This document shows positions 7,943-16,815 of a stretch of DNA of 64,000 bases, piece after piece. Each line of letters opens with the position of its first letter. Position 1 is the stretch's first letter. Origin of the DNA: Streptomyces angustmyceticus (GTDB lineage: Bacteria > Actinomycetota > Actinomycetes > Streptomycetales > Streptomycetaceae); contig NZ_CP082945.1 in the NCBI RefSeq assembly GCF_019933235.1, forward strand, positions 1,426,001 through 1,490,000. The letters are read 5' to 3'. The notes below the pieces were generated by a model, which had not been told where the DNA came from, did not search any database, and saw nothing but the letters and a program-made list of their open reading frames with translations. The position numbers were made by a program, and so were the translations under genes.

Positions 7943-8518
7943 TCACCCCAGCCGCCGGTACCGAGAGCGCAGCAGTTGGTCCTTCGCCGGCCCGGCGACC
8001 CGCCACTCCAGGTGCCAGGTGTCCGGCCCGGTGACGGTGAAGCTTCCCGCGTACCGGTCCGCGGCACAGGGGTGGACAGTGTTCCAGCGGCCGGTCCTCA
8101 GGTCGAGGTCGTGGAAGGGCCGGCCGTCGGCGAACTCGACCTCGGCGGTGCCGTCGGGCCGGGGCCGCAGTCGCAGGGTGCGGCTCGCCGGTTGCTCCGC
8201 GCCGCCCCACCGCAGGTGCCCCTCCTCGACGTGCAGCATCCCGGGACCCGCCGGATCGGGACGGAACTCGGCGGTGCCGCGGAAGCTCCCCTCGACGCCG
8301 GCCCGCAGGTCGCAGACGGTGCGCTCGATGCTCCAGCGGCCGCCGAGGTACCCCGCGGCATCAGGGACGGGGTACGGCGACGATCCGGCGACCGGCTCCG
8401 CGACCTGCCCCGGCACCGCGACGTCCGGACCTGCCACCGGCGACGCCTCCGCGCCCGGCCGCGCCCCCGCGCCCCGCCCCGGCTCCCGTTCGCGCCCCCG
8501 GTCCAGCTCACTGCCCAT
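7943..8518 (-). CDS. DUF6314 family protein
   Basis: A 191-residue protein. The N-terminal 45 residues are Gly/Arg/Glu-rich and disordered in appearance. The rest matches my recollection of DUF6314: YLGGRWSIERTVCDLRAG, then GSFRGTAEFRPDPAGPGMLHVEEGHLRW, and a closing FTVTGPDTWHLEWRVAGPAKDQLLRSRY. The pattern of short beta strands with conserved W, R and E suggests a small calycin-like barrel, but that is inference. The ATG at 8518 is preceded by a G-rich tract. The downstream terminator is shared with the convergent secreted-protein gene. No function is known for the family. Confidence 0.8.
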   Translation of the reverse strand: MGSELDRGREREPGRGAGARPGAEASPVAGPDVAVPGQVAEPVAGSSPYPVPDAAGYLGGRWSIERTVCDLRAGVEGSFRGTAEFRPDPAGPGMLHVEEGHLRWGGAEQPASRTLRLRPRPDGTAEVEFADGRPFHDLDLRTGRWNTVHPCAADRYAGSFTVTGPDTWHLEWRVAGPAKDQLLRSRYRRLG

Positions 8519-8750
8519 CCCCCCATTCTCCCGTCCGCCCGCCCCGGTCACTCCGTCGGCCCCACCCGGTACCGCTCCCCTCTCCCCCGGCCCCTCGTAC
8601 CGTGCGGAGCCGCACCGCCCGTCTTACTCTCGGTTCAGTGACCGTCACCGAGGCCCTCAGGGCGGGCCGCCCGTCGGCCCGACGCCGTCGGCCGGGGCGC
8701 CACGCCCGCCGCTGCCGCCTCGTACGAGCCGGAGACCGAAAGGCACCACC

Positions 8751-10220
8751 ATGCCGGAGCTGTTCATCGGCGGTCAGTGGACCGCAGCGGCCGACGGGCA
8801 GGTGCGGGAGATCCGCTGCCCGGCGGACGGCACGCTGGTCGCGACCGTCGACGAGGGCGGGCCGAAGGACGCGGCAACCGCCATCGGCGCCGCCCGGGCC
8901 GCCTTCGACGACGGGCCCTGGCCGCGGACACCGGCGGCCGAGCGCGGCCGGCTGGTGCTGCGCGTCGCCGAGCTGCTGGAGCGCGACAAGGACGCGCTGG
9001 CCAGGGCCGAGTCGCTGGACACCGGCAAGCGGCTGGTCGAGAGCGCCTACGACATGGACGACATCGCCAACTGCTTCCGCTACTTCGGCAATCTCGGCGC
9101 GGCCGGCGGCACCGACCGGGTGGTGGACGCGGGCGATCCGGAGATCGACAGCACGGTGCGGCACGAGCCGGTCGGCGTCTGCGCGCTGATCACCCCGTGG
9201 AACTACCCGCTGCTGCAGACCGCGTGGAAGGTGGCCCCCGCGCTGGTCACGGGCAACACCTTCGTCCTCAAGCCCAGTGAGCTGACCCCGCACACCGCCA
9301 TTCACCTCATGCGGCTGCTGGCCGAGGCGGGCCTGCCGGACGGCGCGGCCAACCTGGTGCTGGGCACCGGCCAGGCCGTGGGCGCCCCGCTGACCGAGGA
9401 CCCGCGGGTGGACATGGTGTCCTTCACCGGCGGCCTGGTCACCGGCCGGCGCATCATGGCCGCGGCGGCGCCCACGGTGAAGAAGATCGCCCTGGAGCTG
9501 GGCGGCAAGAACCCCAATATCGTCTTCGCCGACGCCGATTTCGACACCGCCGTGGATTACGCGCTGATGGCGGTGTTCCTGCACTCCGGGCAGGTCTGCT
9601 CGGCGGGCGCCCGGCTGCTGGTCCAGGAGGAGCTGCACGACGCGTTCGTCGACGAACTGGTCACCCGCGCCCAGCGGATCCGGCTCGGCGGGCCGTTCGA
9701 CGAACACGCCAGAACCGGCCCGCTGATCTCGGCCGCGCACCTCGCGAAGATCGAGGCGTATGTGGCGGCCGGGCTCGACGAGGGCGCCGTGCTGCTGTGC
9801 GGCGGCGCCCGGCCCGACGACCCCTCGCTGTCGAACGGCTTCTACTACCTGCCGACCGTGCTGGACGAGTGCACCCCGGACATGACCGTCGTCCGCGACG
9901 AGAGCTTCGGCCCGGTGCTGACCGTCGAACGGTTCCGCACCGAGGACGAGGCGGTCTCGCTCGCCAACGACACGGTCTACGGGCTGGCCGGGGCGGTCTG
10001 GACGCAGGACAGCGGCCGGGCCCACCGGGTCGCCGCCCGGCTGCGCGCGGGCACGGTGTGGATCAACGACTTCCACCCGTATGTGCCGCAGGCGGAGTGG
10101 GGCGGCATGAAGCAGTCGGGCGTCGGGCGCGAACTGGGGCCGGCGGGGCTGGCCGAGTACCAGGAGGCCAAGCACGTCTGGCGCAACACCGCGCCGCGTC
10201 CGCAGAGGTGGTTCGAGTGA
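8751..10220 (+). CDS. NAD-dependent aldehyde dehydrogenase, betaine-aldehyde type
   Basis: A 489-residue ALDH-superfamily enzyme. ITPWNYPLLQTAWKVAPAL, the NAD-binding KPSELTP, the general-base Glu in LELGGKNPN, the nucleophilic Cys in SGQVCSAGARLL and the ESFGPVL box are all present and in order. Family knowledge and context point to betaine aldehyde oxidation to glycine betaine: the gene opens an operon with an APC permease and a choline oxidase. Its stop overlaps the permease GTG by four bases (GTGA), implying translational coupling. GAAAGG lies upstream of the ATG. Other semialdehydes, such as aminobutyraldehyde, remain possible substrates. Confidence 0.93.
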   Translation: MPELFIGGQWTAAADGQVREIRCPADGTLVATVDEGGPKDAATAIGAARAAFDDGPWPRTPAAERGRLVLRVAELLERDKDALARAESLDTGKRLVESAYDMDDIANCFRYFGNLGAAGGTDRVVDAGDPEIDSTVRHEPVGVCALITPWNYPLLQTAWKVAPALVTGNTFVLKPSELTPHTAIHLMRLLAEAGLPDGAANLVLGTGQAVGAPLTEDPRVDMVSFTGGLVTGRRIMAAAAPTVKKIALELGGKNPNIVFADADFDTAVDYALMAVFLHSGQVCSAGARLLVQEELHDAFVDELVTRAQRIRLGGPFDEHARTGPLISAAHLAKIEAYVAAGLDEGAVLLCGGARPDDPSLSNGFYYLPTVLDECTPDMTVVRDESFGPVLTVERFRTEDEAVSLANDTVYGLAGAVWTQDSGRAHRVAARLRAGTVWINDFHPYVPQAEWGGMKQSGVGRELGPAGLAEYQEAKHVWRNTAPRPQRWFE

Positions 10221-11791
10221 CCGGCCCCGACACCCCCCGCCCCGGCACCCGGGCCGACGGTTCGCACGACGACGACTCGCTCGCCGAGCTCGGCTACAAG
10301 CCGGAACTCAAGCGCACCCTGGGCAACTTCCACACCTTCGCCGCCGGGATCAGCTACATCTCCATCCTCACCGGCACCTTCCAGCTCTTCTACTTCGGCA
10401 TCGCCCACGGCGGACCGGCCTACTGGTGGTCGTGGCCGATGGTCTTCCTCGGGCAGCTGATGGTGGCGCTGTGCTTCTGCGAGCTGGCCGCCCGCTACCC
10501 GGTGGCCGGATCGGTCTACAACTGGTCCAAGAAACTCGGCGGCCCGCACATCGGCTGGCTCGGCGGCTGGATGATGCTGACCGCCACCATGGTGTCGCTG
10601 TCCGCGGTGGCGCTGGCGTACCAGGTGACGCTGCCGCAGATCTCGTCCTGGTTCCAGTTCATCGGCGACGGCACCGGCCAGTCCGCGGCCGAGAACGCCG
10701 TGGTGCTCGGCACCATCCTCATCACCTTCACCACCCTGGTGAACGCCTTCGGCGTCAAGCTGATGGCGCGGATCAACTCCGCGGGCGTGGCGATCGAACT
10801 CATCGCCGCCATCGTCCTGGTCATTCTTCTCGCCGCGCACGTCACCCGCGGCCCCGGCGTGGTGCTGAACACCTTCGGGCTGGGCAGCGGCACGAACCTG
10901 GGCTACTTCGGCGCGTTCCTCACCGCGGCACTGGCCTCGGCGTACGTCATGTACGGCTTCGACACCGCCTCGTCGCTGGGTGAGGAGTCCAAGGACCCCG
11001 GCCGCAACGCCCCCCGCGCCATCCTGCGGGCGCTGGTCGCGTCCTTCCTCATCGGCGGCCTGATCCTCCTCTTCGCGCTGCTCTCCGTGCCCGATCTGCA
11101 CTCCGCGAAGCTGGCCGTGGACGGTCTGCAGTACGTGGTGCTCTCCACGCTCGGCTCGACCATCGGGCAGATCGTGCTCTGGTGCGTGGTCATCGCGATC
11201 ACCGTGTGCGAGCTGGCGGTGCACACCGCCGGCATCCGGCTGGCGTTCGCGATGGCCCGTGACAACAACCTCCCGGCCGCCTCGCTGCTCGCCAAGGTCA
11301 GCCCCCGCTTCCAGACGCCGGTGCTGCCGGCCGTCGTCATCGGCCTGGTGGGGATCGGCATCCTCCTCATCAACGTCAACCAGCCGCAGATCTTCTCGGT
11401 GATCACCAGCATCGCGATCATCATGATCTACCTCGCCTACCTGGCGGTCACCCTGCCGATGCTGTTCCAGCGGCTGCGCGGCAACTGGACCCCGGTCAAG
11501 GGACGCTTCTCCCTGGGCAGGTTCGGCCTTCCGGTGAACGTCCTGGCCGTGCTCTGGGGCTTCGGGATGTCCCTCAACCTCGCCTGGCCGCGCGCCGCGG
11601 TGTACAACGCGACCGGCCCGCAGCACTGGTACCTGCGCTGGGGCGCCTTCCTGTTCATCGGGGTCGTGGCGATCGGCGGGTTCACCTACTACTGGTTCGT
11701 CCAGCGCAAGCGCACCGGCGTCCTGGCCATGCACGCCGCCGGCGCCCCCGACGGCGGCAGCCCGGGAAGCAGCAGCACCCCCACCCCCTGA
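10217..11791 (+). CDS. APC-superfamily amino acid/amine permease
   Basis: A 524-residue membrane transporter with about 12 hydrophobic helices. The first helix pair carries FAAGISYISILTGTFQLFY, where the unwound GI/S segment of the APC fold binds substrate. ELAARYPVAGSVYNWSKKLGG is the family hallmark in helix 3, and FDTASSLGEESKDPGRNAPRA is the conserved helix 6-7 loop. The hydrophilic N-terminus (about 40 residues) and C-terminus are cytoplasmic. The GTG start overlaps the ALDH stop. From its place between ALDH and choline oxidase it probably imports choline, a related amine or an amino acid, but specificity cannot be read from sequence. Confidence 0.92.
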   Translation: MTGPDTPRPGTRADGSHDDDSLAELGYKPELKRTLGNFHTFAAGISYISILTGTFQLFYFGIAHGGPAYWWSWPMVFLGQLMVALCFCELAARYPVAGSVYNWSKKLGGPHIGWLGGWMMLTATMVSLSAVALAYQVTLPQISSWFQFIGDGTGQSAAENAVVLGTILITFTTLVNAFGVKLMARINSAGVAIELIAAIVLVILLAAHVTRGPGVVLNTFGLGSGTNLGYFGAFLTAALASAYVMYGFDTASSLGEESKDPGRNAPRAILRALVASFLIGGLILLFALLSVPDLHSAKLAVDGLQYVVLSTLGSTIGQIVLWCVVIAITVCELAVHTAGIRLAFAMARDNNLPAASLLAKVSPRFQTPVLPAVVIGLVGIGILLINVNQPQIFSVITSIAIIMIYLAYLAVTLPMLFQRLRGNWTPVKGRFSLGRFGLPVNVLAVLWGFGMSLNLAWPRAAVYNATGPQHWYLRWGAFLFIGVVAIGGFTYYWFVQRKRTGVLAMHAAGAPDGGSPGSSSTPTP

Positions 11792-11804
11792 CCAGGAGCG
11801 CGCG

Positions 11805-13367
11805 ATGTCCCCAGACGTCCCCGTGGACGAGTTCGACTATGTCGTGGTCGGCGGCGGCACGGCCGGTGCCGTCGTGGCGGCCCGGCTCAGCGAGGACCCG
11901 GCGGCCACCGTCTGCCTCCTGGAGGCCGGCCCCTCCGACGTCGGCGACGAGAACGTGCTGCGCCTGGACCGCTGGATGGGGCTGCTGGAGTCCGGCTACG
12001 ACTGGGACTATCCGGTCGAACCGCAGGAGAACGGCAACAGCTTCATGCGGCACGCCCGCGCCAAGGTGCTCGGCGGCTGCTCCTCGCACAACTCCTGCAT
12101 CGCCTTCTGGGCCCCGGCCGAGGACCTCGACGAGTGGGCCGCGATGGGCGCCACGGGCTGGAGCGCGGCCGACTGCTTCCCCCTCTACCAGCGGCTGGAG
12201 ACCAACGACGCCCCCGGCGACCACCACGGCCGCAACGGCCCGGTCACCCTGCGCACCGTCCCGCCCCACGACCCGTGCGGGGCGGCCCTGCTGGAGGCCT
12301 GTGTCGCCGCCGGCATCCCGACCACCCCGTTCAACACCGGCAAGACCGTCGTCCGGGGCGCGAACTGGTTCCAGATCAACTGCCGCCCGGACGGCACCCG
12401 TTCCTCCGCGTCGGTGTCCTATCTGCACCCCCTCATGGGCACCCGCAAGAACCTCGACATCCGCACCGGCCTCCAGGCCAAGCACCTGAATTTCGACTCC
12501 GCCCGGCGCTGCACCGGCGTGGACTACCTCGCACCGGACCTGATCCACACCCGCACCGTCAACGCCCGCCGCGAGACCGTCGTCTGCTGCGGCGCCATCG
12601 ACACCCCCAAGCTCCTCATGCTCTCCGGCATCGGCCCGGCCACCCATCTGCGGGCCACCGCCATCGAGCCGCTCGTCGACTCCCCCGGCGTCGGTTCCTC
12701 CCTCCAGGACCACCCGGAGGGTGTGATCATGTGGGACGCCAAGCGACCCATGGTCGAGACGTCCACCCAGTGGTGGGAGATCGGCATCTTCGTGAACACC
12801 GAACCGGGCCTGGACCGCCCGGACCTGATGTTCCACTACGGCAGCGTGCCCTTCGACATGAACACCTACCGCCGCGGCTACCCCACGTCGGAGAACGCCT
12901 TCTGCCTCACCCCGAACGTCACCCGGGCCCGCTCCCGCGGCACGGTCCGGCTGCGCACCCGCGACTTCCGCGACAAGCCCATGGTGGACCCGCGCTACTT
13001 CACCGACGAGCACGACGTCCGCGTGATGATCCACGGCCTGCGCCTGGCGCGCGAGATCGTCTCCCAGCCCCCGATGGCCGAGTGGGCCGGCACCGAACTC
13101 GCCCCCGGCCCTTCCACCCACTCCGACGCCGACCTGTTCGACTACATCCGCGCCACCCACAACACCGTCTACCACCCCGCGTCCACGGTCCGGATGGGCG
13201 CTCCCGACGACCCGTCGACGCCCCTCGACCCCCACTTGCGCGTCAAGGGGGTGACGGGTCTGCGGGTGGCCGACGCCTCGGTGATGCCGTTCCTGCCGGC
13301 CGTGAACCCCTGTATCACCACGATGATGATCGGGGAGAAGTGCGCGGACCTGATGCGCGCCGACTGA
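11805..13367 (+). CDS. codA: Choline oxidase (GMC flavoprotein)
   Basis: A 520-residue FAD-dependent GMC oxidoreductase. The N-terminal FAD fold is VVVGGGTAGAVVAARL with LLEAG. Residues known to matter in Arthrobacter choline oxidase are in place: the FAD-linking His and next Ser in GGCSSHNSC (about residues 95-97), the substrate-binding Glu in STQWWEIGIF, His in FHYGSVPFDMN, and the catalytic His and Asn in NTVYHP (457) and VNPCIT (501). These choline-oxidase-specific blocks, rather than general GMC motifs, are why I prefer CodA to BetA. It would oxidise choline to glycine betaine with oxygen. AGGAG lies eight bases upstream; it is last in the operon. Confidence 0.88.
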   Translation: MSPDVPVDEFDYVVVGGGTAGAVVAARLSEDPAATVCLLEAGPSDVGDENVLRLDRWMGLLESGYDWDYPVEPQENGNSFMRHARAKVLGGCSSHNSCIAFWAPAEDLDEWAAMGATGWSAADCFPLYQRLETNDAPGDHHGRNGPVTLRTVPPHDPCGAALLEACVAAGIPTTPFNTGKTVVRGANWFQINCRPDGTRSSASVSYLHPLMGTRKNLDIRTGLQAKHLNFDSARRCTGVDYLAPDLIHTRTVNARRETVVCCGAIDTPKLLMLSGIGPATHLRATAIEPLVDSPGVGSSLQDHPEGVIMWDAKRPMVETSTQWWEIGIFVNTEPGLDRPDLMFHYGSVPFDMNTYRRGYPTSENAFCLTPNVTRARSRGTVRLRTRDFRDKPMVDPRYFTDEHDVRVMIHGLRLAREIVSQPPMAEWAGTELAPGPSTHSDADLFDYIRATHNTVYHPASTVRMGAPDDPSTPLDPHLRVKGVTGLRVADASVMPFLPAVNPCITTMMIGEKCADLMRAD

Positions 13368-13392
13368 CCGGCGCCCCGGCGCACAGCGACGA

Positions 13393-13564
13393 CCTACGAG
13401 GTGGGCTCCCTTCGCCGGCATGGTCCGGATCAGGTGCTAGGGGTCGCCGTCCGGTCTTCCGACCTTCCGGCCTCTCAGCCCGGCCTTCCTTCACGTCCTC
13501 GGCGGCAACCAGAGTTGCCTTCCCCGAGGCCGGTCCGGTCGGACTCCCTCGCTCGCCCCGTAGG
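13393..13564 (-). ncRNA. TPP riboswitch aptamer (thi element), orphan
   Basis: Read on the minus strand, this has the thi-box core: CTGAGA (plus 13473-13478), then ACCCC, CACCTGAT (plus 13429-13436), a CCGG-ACCATG-CCGG stem-loop and CGAAGGGAG. An outer P1 helix CCTACG/CGTAGG (plus 13559-13564 with 13393-13398) closes the whole 172-nt unit. P3 is long, with a nested CCTCGG/CCGAGG and GGCAAC/GTTGCC hairpin. TTGACT on the minus strand (plus 13603-13608) could be part of a promoter. What follows downstream is the 3' end of codA on the opposite strand, so no thiamine gene is controlled here. The motif is firm; its target is not evident. Confidence 0.85.
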
Positions 13565-13643
13565 CCTGCCCTCAGGATACTCCCGACCAAACTGAATGGA
13601 ACAGTCAATTCGGACTTTTTCCCGGCGGCGCCCGGAAAAGCAG

Positions 13644-13668
13644 AAAACCCCTGCTCAGCAGGGGTTTT
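13644..13668 (-). terminator. Terminator of the tRNA-Leu gene
   Basis: A near-perfect 12-bp stem AAAACCCCTGCT / AGCAGGGGTTTT begins four bases beyond the encoded CCA of the tRNA. On the minus strand the 3' arm ends in TTTT and is followed by CTGCTTTT, a true U-rich tract. Confidence 0.9.
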
Positions 13669-13671
13669 CGT

Positions 13672-13759
13672 TGGTGTCCGAGGGGGGACTTGAACCCCCA
13701 CGCCCGATAAAGGGCACTAGCACCTCAAGCTAGCGCGTCTGCCATTCCGCCACCCGGAC
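13672..13759 (-). tRNA. tRNA-Leu (anticodon GAG), CCA encoded
   Basis: Class II tRNA on the minus strand. The acceptor arm GTCCGGG pairs with CTCGGAC (one G-U pair), the anticodon stem is CTAGC/GCTAG with loop TTGAGGT (anticodon GAG, reading CUC/CUU), the long variable arm has a GCCC/GGGC stem, and the T arm is GGGGG-TTCAAGT-CCCCC. The terminal CCA is encoded. A possible -10 hexamer TATTGT lies on the minus strand at 13803-13808, about 45 bases before the 5' end. The tRNA is intact, so any integration next to it left a full copy. Confidence 0.97.
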
Positions 13760-13922
13760 TAGGTGTGATCTTCGCGGGGCGCTTCCCGCGGCGACGTGGA
13801 CAACAATACCAAGGTTTCGGAGTGCCTTTCACCTGCGTATCCGTCCGCTACATAACTTCGATTTATGGGCATCGAGGGACATGTCGCGCATATCAGTGGC
13901 CCCCGCAGGCCACGTGCGCTCC

Positions 13923-13951
13923 CGCCGCCGGGGGGCTTCCCCCCGGCGGCG
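13923..13951. terminator. Terminator of the minus-strand aldehyde dehydrogenase gene
   Basis: A perfect 13-bp stem with a 3-base CTT loop (arms 13923-13935 and 13939-13951) lies 11 bases beyond the aldehyde dehydrogenase stop. Between it and the tRNA is an AT-richer stretch (about 13840-13900) with no gene that I can see. Confidence 0.85.
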
Positions 13952-13962
13952 AGGCCGTACGG

Positions 13963-15552
13963 CTACGGCATCAGGTGGTAGTCGGGGAAGTTGCCCGGCA
14001 GGCGTTCGGCGGCCGGGCCCTCGGTGACCGCGCGGACCAGGAGGTCGCCGCCGACGAACGCACCGCTCCAGGAGTTGCCGAAGCCGCCGAAGAGCTCGTC
14101 GCGGTCACCGCGGGAGCGGGGCTTGCCGTGGCCGACCTTGAACGCGCGGATCTGCGGGGCGAGGCGGTCGAAGGTCTCCTTGTCGTCGCAGGACAGGCTG
14201 GCGACCAGGGCGCCGTTGCTGGCGTTCATGGCGGCGAGGAGCTCGGCCTCGGTGTCGACGAGGACGAGGGTGTCGACGGGGCCGAAGGGCTCGGCGTGGT
14301 GGAGCGGGGAGGAGGAGGGCGGGGCCAGGAGGGTGGTGGGCGGGAAGTAGGCCGAGGTGTCCTGGGAGGGCAGGAAGTGGCCGTCGGCGAGGCTGCCGCG
14401 GTGCAGCGGGACGGCGCCCCGGGAGATCGCCTCGGTGGTGAGGCCGGCGAGCTCCTTGGCCTTGGCGGCGTTGATCAGCGGGCCGAAGTCGAGTTCGGGC
14501 AGCGGGTCGGCCGGATCGGCGACGGCCAGCGGGTGGCCGAACCGGACACCGCGCACGGCCGGGAGGTATGCGGCGAGGAAGTCGGCGAAAGCCTCACGCT
14601 GGACGACGAAGCGGGGGTAGGCGGTGCAGCGCTGCTTGGCGTAGTCGAAGGTCTTGCGCACCAGCGGGGTCAGGGACGGCCAGTCGGTGTAGTTCCAGAT
14701 GCCCCAGGTGTTGAGGCCCTCCTGTTCGAGGATGTGGCGTTTGCCGAGGTCGGCGACGGCGGTGGCGACCCTGGCCCCGGTGTCGCGGCCGCCGACGAAG
14801 GAGACGCAGCCGATCTCCGGCGAACGGACGAGGGCCGGCGAGAGTTCTTTGCCGCTGCCGCTGACCAGGGTGGCCGGGACCCCTTCACGGACGGCCAGGG
14901 CACAGGCCAGCGTGAGACAGGCCAGGCCGCCGTCGGTGGGGGTCTTGGCGATCACGGCGTTGCCGGCCAGCGCCTGGACGAGCATCGCGTGGATCAGCAC
15001 CGACATCGGGTAGTTCCAGCTAGCGATGTTGCTGACCGGGCCGGGCAGCGGGGCGCGGCCGGCGACCATCCCGTCGATCCCGGAGACGTACCAGCGGACG
15101 CCGTCGATGGCGCGGTCGACATCGGCCTGGGCGAGCTTCCAGGGCTTGCCGATCTCCCAGACGAGCAGCAGCGCGAGCAGTTCGCGGTGCCCGGTCAGCG
15201 CGTCGAGGGCCGCGGAGATCCGGGCCTTGCGGTCCGTCAGCGGCACCTGGCGCCAGGCCCGGTGCTGGTCGAGACCGGCGCGTACGGCGTGCAGCGCGGC
15301 GTCCGCGTCGAGGCGGGGCGGGCCGGCGATGGGGGTGTTGTCGACGGGGCTGGTGGCGGGCAGCGGGTCGCCGTCCGGATGCCAGGCGGCGGCCCAGAGG
15401 TTGAGGACCCGGTCGTCGCGGAAGGCTTCGGGGGCGGCGGCCAGGCTGCGCCGCCAGGCGTCCTGCCAGGACGTTCCGGGTTTGAGGGCGAGCGTCGGGG
15501 CGGGCGAGGTGTGCGCGTCGTGCTGCGGGTTCGAGGGGGCGGTGGGGGCCAT
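13963..15552 (-). CDS. Aldehyde dehydrogenase family protein
   Basis: A 529-residue ALDH-superfamily enzyme of a divergent branch. The fold blocks can be followed: IASWNYPMSVLIHAMLVQAL, IAKTPTDGG (cofactor site), GCVSFVGGRDTGARV, the general-base Glu in ILEQEGLNTWGIWNY, the nucleophilic Cys in QRCTAYPRFVVQ, and HHAEPFGPVDTL. The E-G-L in place of the usual LELGGKNP shows this is not a standard betaine or retinal-type enzyme; it is nearer to phenylacetate-type or other CoA-linked branches. A GGAG lies seven bases before the ATG at 15552. It stands alone, with its own terminator. Substrate unknown. Confidence 0.88.
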   Translation of the reverse strand: MAPTAPSNPQHDAHTSPAPTLALKPGTSWQDAWRRSLAAAPEAFRDDRVLNLWAAAWHPDGDPLPATSPVDNTPIAGPPRLDADAALHAVRAGLDQHRAWRQVPLTDRKARISAALDALTGHRELLALLLVWEIGKPWKLAQADVDRAIDGVRWYVSGIDGMVAGRAPLPGPVSNIASWNYPMSVLIHAMLVQALAGNAVIAKTPTDGGLACLTLACALAVREGVPATLVSGSGKELSPALVRSPEIGCVSFVGGRDTGARVATAVADLGKRHILEQEGLNTWGIWNYTDWPSLTPLVRKTFDYAKQRCTAYPRFVVQREAFADFLAAYLPAVRGVRFGHPLAVADPADPLPELDFGPLINAAKAKELAGLTTEAISRGAVPLHRGSLADGHFLPSQDTSAYFPPTTLLAPPSSSPLHHAEPFGPVDTLVLVDTEAELLAAMNASNGALVASLSCDDKETFDRLAPQIRAFKVGHGKPRSRGDRDELFGGFGNSWSGAFVGGDLLVRAVTEGPAAERLPGNFPDYHLMP

Positions 15553-15824
15553 CGGTGTCTCCGCTCTCGGTGCACGGCCGGAGGGACAGGGTGGTGGCGC
15601 TCGGGCGGCTCCCGGAGGAACCGTGTTACTGGACGGTAGTGGGCAGGGCGGCACCGCGGGACGGTCCGGCGTCAGGTATGGCGAGTGTCACTCGGCGCGG
15701 GCGGCGGGGCCACCCGGGTGAGGCGACCGCGTGGCTCCCGGGGGCGGCTCGGGCCGCCGGCACTCCCGGTATCCGGCGCCAACAGGCGGTAGCAGAAGGG
15801 AAGTTGCCCGGCGCGCAACGCGGC

Positions 15825-15863
15825 GAGGGTGGGCGGCGCCGCGATGGCACCGCCCACCCTCGT
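15825..15863. terminator. Terminator of the chorismate mutase gene
   Basis: A perfect 13-bp stem CGAGGGTGGGCGG / CCGCCCACCCTCG with a 13-base loop lies 17 bases beyond the chorismate mutase stop. The rest of the 328-bp gap (15553-15880) holds the promoter region of the aldehyde dehydrogenase gene and no recognisable gene. Confidence 0.82.
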
Positions 15864-15880
15864 CCGTCGTGCGTACCGGC

Positions 15881-16255
15881 TCAGCCGGCCGCGGGTTCGG
15901 CCGGCTCCCCCGTCTCCTGGGTCCGGTCGGCGATCGCCCGGTGGTGGCGGACGACCTCCCCGATGATGAAGTTGAGGAACTTCTCGGCGAAGGCCGGATC
16001 CAGCCTGGCGTCCTCGGCCAGCCGGCGCAGCCGCTCGATCTGTGCGGCCTCGCGGGCCGGGTCGGCGGGCGGCAGGCTGTGCCGGGCCTTGAGCTCGCCG
16101 ACCTGCTGGGTGCACTTGAAGCGCTCGGCGAGCAGGTGCACCAGGGCGGCGTCGAGGTTGTCGATGCTGCCGCGCAGATAGCTCAGCCGCTCACGGGCCG
16201 CCTCGTCGGCGACGGCTGCCGCTTCGCCGGCCGCCGGTGCTGTCCCCTCGCTCAT
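15881..16255 (-). CDS. Chorismate mutase, AroQ class
   Basis: A 124-residue, all-helical protein of the AroQ (type II) family. LRGSIDNLDAALVHLLAERFKCTQQVGELKARHSL matches the first long helix, with the catalytic Arg (R of LRGSID) and Lys (K of ELKARH). The last helices, FLNFIIGEVVRHHRAI, carry the conserved E and H/R positions. It would convert chorismate to prephenate for phenylalanine and tyrosine synthesis, in the cytoplasm. It is monofunctional, with no dehydratase domain, and stands alone. The ATG at 16255 has only a weak GGCGAGA upstream. Confidence 0.93.
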   Translation of the reverse strand: MSEGTAPAAGEAAAVADEAARERLSYLRGSIDNLDAALVHLLAERFKCTQQVGELKARHSLPPADPAREAAQIERLRRLAEDARLDPAFAEKFLNFIIGEVVRHHRAIADRTQETGEPAEPAAG

Positions 16256-16815
16256 GTGCGTCTCGCCATTCGTGGTTCGGTTGCCTGGTGCGGTGTCGTG
16301 CGGGTGCTGTTTCCGCGATGATCGGGTGCACATTACCCGGACGGTGACGGGCGGCCGGGCCGGTCTCGCCGATCGGACCGGAGCGGGCCCTTCCGGGCGG
16401 GCGGGACCCTGCCGGGGCCGCAGCGACGGCGGACGCGGTTCTCTCGTGATCCTGACGCCCCCGGCGCCGGTGGCCCGGGGTCTCTCCTCGCGGACCACGC
16501 CCGGTGGCAGGCTCCCCCACAGAACCCGCCACCGGGCCGCTCATCCCGGGGCGCGGCACGCGGCCCGTCCCCGGCTCAGGCACATACCCAGGTCGCGGTC
16601 CCGCCATCCCTCATTTCGCTCCGAGGATCCGGGCGATGTGGGGGACACCGGTCCGCCCAGGCGGACGGTTCACTTGACCGGCGGCGACATCGAGGCCGAC
16701 CGTCCTACGGGCGCGCGGACGGCGGGACGGTACGGGCTCCCCCTGGGAGGATGAGCCCGGTCGCACCTGGCAGCCGACCGACCATCGGCGCCGGACAACG
16801 CAGGGGGTAATCGCC
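16256..16815. other. Divergent intergenic region without a recognisable gene
   Basis: 560 bp between the divergent chorismate mutase and FAD-monooxygenase genes. Long frames cross it on both strands, but none has a ribosome binding site, a familiar domain or a normal residue composition. I see no clear repeat or RNA element. Confidence 0.55.

Noticed and set aside
11682..13421. Long open frame antisense to codA, starting inside the riboswitch
   Set aside because: Its protein is a Gly/Val/Arg-rich shadow with no domain or ribosome binding site; long antisense frames are expected at this GC content. It is not the riboswitch target.
13672..13759. tRNA-Leu as an integration site for a genomic island
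   Set aside because: I found no second copy of the tRNA 3' end and no integrase in the window, and base composition does not change across it.
13851..13867. CATAACTTCG...TTATG near the tRNA, similar to one arm of a loxP site
   Set aside because: Only about nine bases match, the second arm and spacer do not, and there is no recombinase gene nearby.
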